Positions 43,402 through 49,743 of a stretch of DNA of 64,000 nucleotides are shown one piece after another (position 1 is the stretch's first letter; each line of letters opens with the position of its first letter). Under the pieces are notes generated by a model. The model saw only the letters and a list, made by a program, of their open reading frames with translations, was not told the DNA's origin and did no database searches. The stretch lies in assembly GCF_001043955.1 (NCBI RefSeq), contig NZ_LABZ01000013.1, positions 1 to 64,000 of the forward strand. The letters are read 5' to 3'. Position numbers and translations under genes: made by a program. The stretch comes from Methylobacterium tarhaniae (GTDB lineage Bacteria > Pseudomonadota > Alphaproteobacteria > Rhizobiales > Beijerinckiaceae).

Positions 43402-44421
43402 CTACGCGCCGGCCTTGAACTCCGCATACAGGTCGCGCAGGCGGGTCAGCACGAACTCGGCGAATTCGGGTGACTTGCGCCGGTCGATCGTCAGCGAGAC
43501 GCGGTCCTCGTCCTGGGTGACCTTCGCCAGCATCCGGCCATCCGTCGTGGACCAGCTCTCCGCCTTAGCCTTCACCGGCTGCGGCTTCGTCGCGGCGATG
43601 ACCTGCTTGAAGCGGGCCTCGCTCTCCAGTGCGGAAAAGCCGGGATCGGCGATGGCCTGCTGGATGGCGGCCGCCCTCCCCTCCTCGGCGATCAGGCTCA
43701 CCAGCTCGAGCCAGGCGCGCCGGCCGATCCCGGGCGCCGGACCGATGGCGTCGATGACCTCCTCGGGGATCTTGGTCGCGACCGAGAGCATGTTCGAGAG
43801 GTCGCTCTTGTAGATCGACATCGCCGCCATGATCGTCGCGCGGCTGAATCCCCGCTGCTCCAGGCGGCGCGCGAACAGCGCCTTCTCGATATAGGAAAGG
43901 TCCTCGCGCTCGTGGTTCTCCTGGCCCTGCGCGACGACCAGTTGCTCGTCCGACAGGGCGCGAACGACGGCCCGGACCGGCAGGCCCAGGGCCTTGACGG
44001 CGCGCAGCCGCCGATGGCCGAAGGCGACCTGGTAGCGCCCGGCGGCGTCCGGGTGCGGACGGACCAGGATCGGGTTGAGCTGGCCGTGGTCCCGGATCTT
44101 CTCCGTCAGGCCGGCCAGCGCCTGATCCGAGACCGGCATGCGGTCGGCGACGAAGGACGGGTCGACCAGCCCGGTATCGAGCTCGATGATGACCTGGCCC
44201 TCGGTCAGCTTCTTCTCGATTTCCTCGGCGCGCTTGGCGCGCTCGCTCACCTCGCCGAGCGACTGGCCGATGGCCCCCACCGGCGTCGCCGTGCTGTCGG
44301 CAATGAGGTCGGGCGAGCCGAGGATCGGCCGCGCCCGCACCCGATTGACCAAAGGTGCCGGCGTCTCCGGGACTTGCGGGTCGCGCTTCCCGATGGTGCT
44401 GAACAGCGACTTGCGGCTCAA
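43402..44421 (-). CDS. repB: RepB/ParB-family partition protein
   Basis: 339 aa centromere-binding protein. The ParB N-domain spans about residues 85-180 (PVSDQALAGLTEKIRDHGQL, VAFGHRRLRAVKALGL) with the CTP/nuclease-like GHRR motif; a helix-turn-helix follows (GFSRATIMAAMSIYKSDLSN), and the C-terminus (about 290-339) is a dimerisation region. The start is TTG at 44421, which overlaps the repA stop (TTGA) and follows GGGGGAGGG. It should bind the three parS palindromes upstream of repA. No repC follows it. Confidence 0.9.
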   Translation of the reverse strand: MSRKSLFSTIGKRDPQVPETPAPLVNRVRARPILGSPDLIADSTATPVGAIGQSLGEVSERAKRAEEIEKKLTEGQVIIELDTGLVDPSFVADRMPVSDQALAGLTEKIRDHGQLNPILVRPHPDAAGRYQVAFGHRRLRAVKALGLPVRAVVRALSDEQLVVAQGQENHEREDLSYIEKALFARRLEQRGFSRATIMAAMSIYKSDLSNMLSVATKIPEEVIDAIGPAPGIGRRAWLELVSLIAEEGRAAAIQQAIADPGFSALESEARFKQVIAATKPQPVKAKAESWSTTDGRMLAKVTQDEDRVSLTIDRRKSPEFAEFVLTRLRDLYAEFKAGA

Positions 44422-45644
44422 ACTGCCCTCCCCCAGGCCTTCTTGATCTGGGCTTCGATCTCGGTGTTCACGTTGGTCACCGCTTCCACGGCTCGGTCGT
44501 AGGTCGAGCGCGTGAATTGCTGGCGCTCGACCTCGAAGATGGTCTGGTTGGTCAGCCCGGCATCCGAGATCGCGGTGCTCTTCAGCATCGGATGGATCAG
44601 GACGTGCTCGCCGAAGATGGAGCGCAGGAACGCCACCATCTGGTTCTGCGGGCCGTCGCTCGGCTCGAACCGGGTGATCAGGTACTTCATCCAGTCGTAG
44701 GAGGTCGATGCGCCGTGCCGCGAGACCTCGTCGAGCAGGTCGCCGGTCATCTGCAGGAACTGGCTCATCGACATCACGTCCAGCATCTGCGGATGGATGG
44801 TGATGAGGACGGCGGTCGCGGCGGTCAGCGCCGAGAGCGTCAGGTAGCCGAGCTGCGGCGGGCAATCGATGACGACGACGTCGTAGAGGTTCTGCGCCTG
44901 GCCGATCGCCTGCCCGATCCGGGCGAAGAACAGGGTGTCGCCCGTCCGGCGCTGGAGCAGCGCCTTCGGGGTGTCGTGCTCGAACTCCATCAGCTCGAGA
45001 TTGCCCGGGATGATGTGCAGGCCGGGAATGTAGGTGCCGCGCACGATCTCGGCGATCGGGCGGCGCTCGTCGTCGTAGCGGATCGCGCCGTACAGCGTCT
45101 CGTTCGGCCCGACATGCGTCTCGGGCTGGTGCCCGAACAGGGCCGAGAGGCTGGCCTGCGGGTCGAGGTCGATGGCGAGCACCCGGTAGCCGTGCAGCGC
45201 GAGGTGCTGGGCGAGATGCGCCGCGGTCGTGGTCTTGCCCGAGCCGCCCTTGAAGTTCATCACCGTGATGACCTGCAGGTGCTCGCCGGGCCCGCGATGC
45301 GGCACGTAGCGGCGGTTGCCGCGCGTGCCCTGGTCGAGGCGCTTGCGCAGCTCGTGGATGTCCTCGACGGAATAGCTCCGGCGGCCGTTCTTCACGGCAG
45401 GGGCGACCCCGTTCTCCTCGGTGACGACCTGCCGGAGATACGATTCGTGGATCCCGAGCAGCCGCGCCGTCTCGGCCGGGCTGAACGGCCGGATGGATTT
45501 CTCGGCCTCCGGCGGGAAGATGTTGCGGTGATGCGCCTGAAGCTGGGACGAGAGTTCCGCGCCGTGGCGCTGCACCAGCTCCTTCAGCTCGGACGGCCGG
45601 CCGGCGGCGGCCGGGGTCGCGGGTTTCGCCTTCTCCGCACTCAT
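44418..45644 (-). CDS. repA: RepA/ParA-family partition ATPase
   Basis: 408 aa. An N-terminal helix-turn-helix extension (about 40-100, FSPAETARLLGIHESYLRQV) precedes the ATPase, whose Walker A is MNFKGGSGKTTTAAHLA near residue 133 and Walker B is YDVVVIDCPPQLGYLTL. This architecture is that of RepA in repABC replicons, which partitions DNA and represses its own operon. ATG at 45644; a longer start at 45734 would leave little room for the operon promoter. The parS sites lie 143-226 bp upstream. Confidence 0.92.
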   Translation of the reverse strand: MSAEKAKPATPAAAGRPSELKELVQRHGAELSSQLQAHHRNIFPPEAEKSIRPFSPAETARLLGIHESYLRQVVTEENGVAPAVKNGRRSYSVEDIHELRKRLDQGTRGNRRYVPHRGPGEHLQVITVMNFKGGSGKTTTAAHLAQHLALHGYRVLAIDLDPQASLSALFGHQPETHVGPNETLYGAIRYDDERRPIAEIVRGTYIPGLHIIPGNLELMEFEHDTPKALLQRRTGDTLFFARIGQAIGQAQNLYDVVVIDCPPQLGYLTLSALTAATAVLITIHPQMLDVMSMSQFLQMTGDLLDEVSRHGASTSYDWMKYLITRFEPSDGPQNQMVAFLRSIFGEHVLIHPMLKSTAISDAGLTNQTIFEVERQQFTRSTYDRAVEAVTNVNTEIEAQIKKAWGRAV

Positions 45645-45786
45645 CTCGTTGTCCGTCGTCAGAATCGCTTTTCGCGGCAGAATCGGTAAAACTGCGCGGA
45701 TGACAGGGTTGAGGCGATTCCGAGGGTTTATCAAGGGGCATGTCGCGCGCGATGCGAACGAATCGGCCGGAAGGCGCGCAGGCTCG

Positions 45787-45802
45787 GTTAGCCGCGGCTA
45801 AC
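45787..45802. promoter_or_regulatory. parS-like palindrome 1
   Basis: Perfect 16-bp palindrome GTTAGCCGCGGCTAAC, fitting the repABC centromere consensus GTTNNNNGCNNNNAAC. This copy is extended by one more complementary base on each side. Confidence 0.85.
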
Positions 45803-45820
45803 CGGGCCTGCATGGGAGGC

Positions 45821-45836
45821 GTTAGCCGCGGCTAAC
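45821..45836. promoter_or_regulatory. parS-like palindrome 2
   Basis: Second identical copy of GTTAGCCGCGGCTAAC, beginning exactly 34 bp after the first. Confidence 0.85.
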
Positions 45837-45854
45837 CCAGCCAGCGCCTCGGAT

Positions 45855-45870
45855 GTTAGCCGCGGCTAAC
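45855..45870. promoter_or_regulatory. parS-like palindrome 3
   Basis: Third identical copy of GTTAGCCGCGGCTAAC, again 34 bp on from the previous one, so all three lie on nearly the same helical face (about three turns apart). Confidence 0.85.
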
Positions 45871-46621
45871 GCCGGGACGGGGCGGGGAGGCGCGACCGCG
45901 GCAGGTCGCCGGCGGGACCCACAATGCTGCCGTCCGAAACCTGACTCGCCACAGGACACGATAGCGGCGAGAAGCCCGCAGCGATCGGCTCTCCATCCTT
46001 CACCTCATCCTGAGGTGTTGGCGATCAACGATCGCGCTCCATCGAGGATGGACCGACCTCGACGAGGGCTCCAGAAGCCTCCGCGATCCAGGGAACCCTC
46101 CTTCGAGGCTCAGCGACCTCCGATCGCCCGCACCTCAGGGTGAGGTCACGGCTGGGAAGGCTCGATCTAAAATTTTGGCCTATCCACGTCCCGGAGCCTG
46201 TCGTGTACCATGCTGACTGGCAGCCGCCCTCGGGATGCGTCGTCGAGCCGATGGCGGTGGTGCCTTCCGCCTTCTGCGACCACCGTCCGGCCAGACCGCC
46301 CCCGGGCCCCGCGCCGACCGGCGAGACGGCTGTGCTCGGTCGATCTCCCGCCTCACGGCCGATCGGCGATTCCGCTCGTCTGGAGCCTACGCGCCCGCAG
46401 CGGCGGCGAGCGCGACAGGGGAGGGGCCGACGATGCGCGATCTGCCGCCTTCCCGGTCCTTCGCTGCCGGCGCGGGTCGCGACGACGGATGCCGGCACCG
46501 GACGTTTACCTTAACGGCCCTGGCTCACACATGGCCGCCGACGCCGAAATCCGGACACCGCGACCGGGACGGCACGCAGCGCGACGACCCGGACCGGCGC
46601 ACTCGAAAGGGGGGCGGACAC
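45871..46621. other. Long intergenic region between parS sites and the Mrp operon
   Basis: About 750 bp at the 3' end of the Mrp operon and upstream of repA. I see no gene, and in particular no repC. It holds the repeat-like element at 46001-46147. Confidence 0.5.
46001..46147. repeat. Possible dispersed intergenic repeat bounded by CACCTCA palindromes
   Basis: The left end CACCTCATCCTGAGGTG (46001-46017) is a 17-bp palindrome; the right end CACCTCAGGGTGAGGT lies at 46131-46146. Between them are CTTCGAGGCTC and ATCGAGGATGG-type segments. The pattern recalls intergenic repeats common in Methylobacterium and Bradyrhizobium genomes; this is from memory and needs a genome-wide search. Confidence 0.4.
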
Positions 46622-46963
46622 TTACGGCTTCGGCGGCGCGTCGGGATTGCCCTCGTGCCGGTCGCGATGGGCGGCGGCGCGGGCGAGGAGGAGCAGCGTG
46701 ACCGGCGTGGTCACGGTGAGGAACAGGCCGATCAGCGCGTCGCGCAGGACGAGGCGTCCCTCGAGCATCGAGAGGAGCAGCATCGAGCCGCACAGGATCA
46801 GGGCCATGCCCAGGGTCGCACCGAGTGTCGGGGCGTGGACGCGCTCGTAGAAGGTCTTCAGGCGGACGAGGCCGATGGCGCCGGTGAGCGAGAAGGCGGC
46901 GCCGGTCACGGCCAGCACGCTGACCAGCCAAGCGGCCCAGAGGGGCAGGTCGGCGCCCGTCAC
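46622..46963 (-). CDS. mrpG: Na+/H+ antiporter subunit G (MrpG/PhaG)
   Basis: 113 aa, three predicted membrane helices (WLVSVLAVTGAAFSLTGAIG, ATLGMALILCGSMLLLSM, LIGLFLTVTTPVTLLLLA) with the family motif KTFYERVHAPTLGATLG. Last subunit of the cation/proton antiporter operon. The GTG start at 46963 overlaps the mrpF stop (GTGA). Confidence 0.92.
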   Translation of the reverse strand: MTGADLPLWAAWLVSVLAVTGAAFSLTGAIGLVRLKTFYERVHAPTLGATLGMALILCGSMLLLSMLEGRLVLRDALIGLFLTVTTPVTLLLLARAAAHRDRHEGNPDAPPKP

Positions 46964-47244
46964 TGGATGACCTCGCCCTGCATCAGGAACTTGGCGAGCG
47001 CGACGGTGGCGGTGAAGCCGATCATGCCGATGATGAGCGCGGCCTCGAAGTAGAGCCCGCTGCCGGTCCGCATGCCGTGGACCACGATCGCCAGCATGCC
47101 GTTGAGGTAGAGCGTGTCGAGGCCGAGGATCCGGTCCTGGGCCCGCGGGCCGCGCAGCATCCGCCAGGCGGCGAGTGCCATGGCCAGCACGAGCGCCCCC
47201 TGGGCGAGGCCGAGGCCTCCGTCGAGAACCGATGCGGCGTTCAT
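46960..47244 (-). CDS. mrpF: Na+/H+ antiporter subunit F (MrpF/PhaF)
   Basis: 94 aa, three helices. The conserved MrpF core is RGPRAQDRILGLDTLYLNGM, with the membrane Asp in the second helix region. ATG 47244 overlaps the stop of mrpE and its end overlaps mrpG. Confidence 0.92.
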   Translation of the reverse strand: MNAASVLDGGLGLAQGALVLAMALAAWRMLRGPRAQDRILGLDTLYLNGMLAIVVHGMRTGSGLYFEAALIIGMIGFTATVALAKFLMQGEVIQ

Positions 47245-47729
47245 GCGAAGATCTCCATCAGAGGTCGCTCGTAGCGGTCCTTCACCCGCCGCACCCACGC
47301 GTCGCCGTCCGTGAGATCGAGCACATGCATGAGCAGGCGCCCGGTATCGGAATCGTACTGCACCCACAGCGTGCCGGGCGTGGCCGTGAGGATGATCGCC
47401 AGGATCGTGATGCCGAACGGCTCGCGCAGGTCGAGGGGGATCGCCACGAAGCCGGTCCGGCGCGTCCCACGGCGCAGGCCGAGGATGACCCGGGCGACGT
47501 CGATGTTGGAGCGCAGCATGTCGTAGAGGACGATGATGCCCAGCCGCGCGAGCCGGCCGGGCGCGCGCAGCCGGACCGAGCGCGGGCGAAGCGCCCGCAT
47601 CACGTGGGGGATGGCGAGCCCGACCAGCAGGGCGAGCACGAGCTGGCCCGGAGTCGGCGGCGCGTTCAGGAGGAGCCAGGTCAGGGCGAGCGCGGCCGAC
47701 AGCAGCGGGTAGGGGAGGGCGGCTCTCAC
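47241..47729 (-). CDS. mrpE: Na+/H+ antiporter subunit E (MrpE/PhaE)
   Basis: 162 aa. Two N-terminal helices, then the conserved DMLRSNIDVARVIL and FVAIPLDLREPFGITILAII, ending with the YDSDTGRLLMHVLDL cytosolic part. The GTG start at 47729 overlaps the mrpD stop (GTGA). Confidence 0.92.
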   Translation of the reverse strand: MRAALPYPLLSAALALTWLLLNAPPTPGQLVLALLVGLAIPHVMRALRPRSVRLRAPGRLARLGIIVLYDMLRSNIDVARVILGLRRGTRRTGFVAIPLDLREPFGITILAIILTATPGTLWVQYDSDTGRLLMHVLDLTDGDAWVRRVKDRYERPLMEIFA

Positions 47730-49330
47730 GGGGCGCCTCCCGCGGGGGCGCCGAGCACGGCGCGGATGTAGTCCTGCGGCTGCGCGAGTCCCTGTACCGT
47801 CGCGTCGGCATAGGCGAGCGCCGGGCCGCCCCACAGGGCGAGGCCGAAGCAGGCCGCGAGCAGGCCGGCGAGGGCGGCGAGCTCGGAGGCGCGCAAGGCC
47901 GGCGGCGGGTCGTCGTGCGGAACCCACAGCGTGAGGATGCCGAGCCGCACCAGCGGCAGCAGCGTGCCGAGGCTGGAGAGGGTGAGGATGGCGATCAGCC
48001 ACCAGCTCGAGGCCGTGATGGTGCCGCCCGTGAGGCCGGAGAAGATCGCGAGCTTGCCGACGAAGCCCGCCAGGGGCGGGACGCCCGCGAGCATCAGCGT
48101 GCAGAGCAGGAGGCCCACCCCCGAGAGCGCGACGCCGGCCGGGAGGATGCGGCCGATCTCGGTGGCGTCCGCATCGTCGAAGGGGTCGCGGTACTCGTCG
48201 GCGAAGACCGGCTGGGCCTGCTCCACCGGATCGCGGCCGCGCTGGAGCACCTCGGCCAGCAGGAACAGCGCGCCGGCGGCGAGGGTCGAGCCGACGAGAT
48301 AGTAGAGAGCGCCGGCGAGCGCCGCGTCGCTCCCGCTGCCGAGGACCGCCAGCACCGTGCCCGACGAGATCATCACCGCGTAGCCGGCCGCCCGCGCGAG
48401 GTCGCGCGATGCCAGGATGCCGACCGTGCCGTAGGCGATCGTCGCGAGCCCGATGCCGAGGAGGCAGGCCTGCCCGAAGCCCTCGGACAGGCCCGCTCCG
48501 AACAGGAGCAGGCTCAGGCGCACCACGACGTAGACCCCCACCTTCGAGAGGATCGCCAGGATGGCGGCCGCCGGCGCGCTCGCCGCCGCGTAGGTCGTCG
48601 GCAGCCAGAAGCCGAGCGGCCAGGCGCTGCACTTGATCAGGAAGGCGAGGCCGAGGATCGCGCAGCCGATCTCGAACAGGGCCAGCTCGCTTGCGGCGGG
48701 TGCCGCCAGCCGCCGGGCGAGGTCGGCCATGTTGAGGGTGCCCATCGTGCCGTAGATCAGGCTGACGCCGATCAGGAAGAACAGCGAGGCGATGAGGTTG
48801 ACGGCGATGTAGCCGAGGCCGGCACGGATCCGCACCTCGCCCGAGCCGTGCAGCACGAGGCCGTAGGAGGCCGCCAGCATCACCTCGAAGAACACGAACA
48901 GGTTGAACAGGTCGCCGGTCAGGAAGGCGCCGTTCACCCCCATGACGAGGAGCAGGAACAGGCCGTGGAAGCGCGGGCCGGCCCGGCCCCAGCGGGCGAA
49001 GGAGAACACGAGGGCGCAGAGCCCGAGCAGGCCGGCAAGCGCCAGCATCATCGCCGAGAGACGGTCGGCCACGAGCACGATCCCGTAGGGCGCCGCCCAG
49101 TTGCCCACGCGGTAGACCTCCGGCGCCGCGCCGGCCCGCCCGACGAGGACGAGGGCGATCCCGAGGAGCGCCAGCAACGTGGCGAGGCCCAAGGCCTCCT
49201 TCAGCCGGCGCCGGCGCTCGTCGAGGAGGAACATCACCCCGGCGACCGCGATCGGCAATACGATGGGCAGCACGACGACGTGGTCGGACCAGGCGCTCGC
49301 TGCGGAGGCGTTCATCACCGGCGGGCTCAT
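47726..49330 (-). CDS. mrpD: Na+/H+ antiporter subunit D (MrpD/PhaD)
   Basis: 534 aa, about fourteen helices, homologous to the proton-pumping NuoN/NuoM subunits of complex I. The conserved FNLFVFFEVMLAASYGLVLH segment carries the key membrane Glu, and SAWPLGFWLPTTYAAASAPA the key Lys-region and lateral helix contacts. ATG 49330 overlaps mrpC's stop. Confidence 0.94.
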   Translation of the reverse strand: MSPPVMNASAASAWSDHVVVLPIVLPIAVAGVMFLLDERRRRLKEALGLATLLALLGIALVLVGRAGAAPEVYRVGNWAAPYGIVLVADRLSAMMLALAGLLGLCALVFSFARWGRAGPRFHGLFLLLVMGVNGAFLTGDLFNLFVFFEVMLAASYGLVLHGSGEVRIRAGLGYIAVNLIASLFFLIGVSLIYGTMGTLNMADLARRLAAPAASELALFEIGCAILGLAFLIKCSAWPLGFWLPTTYAAASAPAAAILAILSKVGVYVVVRLSLLLFGAGLSEGFGQACLLGIGLATIAYGTVGILASRDLARAAGYAVMISSGTVLAVLGSGSDAALAGALYYLVGSTLAAGALFLLAEVLQRGRDPVEQAQPVFADEYRDPFDDADATEIGRILPAGVALSGVGLLLCTLMLAGVPPLAGFVGKLAIFSGLTGGTITASSWWLIAILTLSSLGTLLPLVRLGILTLWVPHDDPPPALRASELAALAGLLAACFGLALWGGPALAYADATVQGLAQPQDYIRAVLGAPAGGAP

Positions 49331-49743
49331 GGATGCAGCTTTCCCGGATGGGGGTTGCCAGGATGGGGCTCGCCCGGATGTGGCTCACCCTGGTGCGGTT
49401 CCTGCCCGTCGACGTGGTCGCTGCCGGTGACGCCGCGGGCGGCGAGCAGGACCACCAGGAACAGGGCGGTGAGCGCGAAGCTGATCACCACGGCGGTCAG
49501 GACGAGGGCCTGGGTCACCGGATCGTCGACGAAGACGTTGTCCGTGCCGATGGCGGTCCCGGCCCCCGCCCCGAGCACCGGCGGCGCGCCCACGGTCAGG
49601 CGGCCCATGGCGAAGATGAACAGGTTGACGGCGTAGCTCAGCAGCGACAGCCCGAGGACGACCTGGAAGGTCCGGGGGCGCAGGATCAGCCACACGCCCG
49701 CGGCGGAGAGGATTCCGATCCCGGCGGACAAGACGAGTTCCAT
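49327..49743 (-). CDS. mrpC: Na+/H+ antiporter subunit C (MrpC/PhaC) with His-Pro-Gly tail
   Basis: 138 aa, NuoK-like. Three helices (VLSAGIGILSAAGVWLIL, VVLGLSLLSYAVNLFIFAMG, PVTQALVLTAVVISFALTAL). Usual members end soon after helix 3; this one continues with a tail of repeated PHPG units (EPHQGEPHPGEPHPGNPHPG), encoded by 15-bp DNA repeats. The tail could bind metal or simply be repeat expansion. ATG start overlaps the mrpA stop by one base. Confidence 0.92.
   Translation of the reverse strand: MELVLSAGIGILSAAGVWLILRPRTFQVVLGLSLLSYAVNLFIFAMGRLTVGAPPVLGAGAGTAIGTDNVFVDDPVTQALVLTAVVISFALTALFLVVLLAARGVTGSDHVDGQEPHQGEPHPGEPHPGNPHPGKLHP

Noticed and set aside
45787-45870. Three regularly spaced identical repeats as a possible CRISPR array
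   Set aside because: Repeats are 16-bp perfect palindromes with 18-bp spacers, next to repAB and without cas genes; they fit parS.
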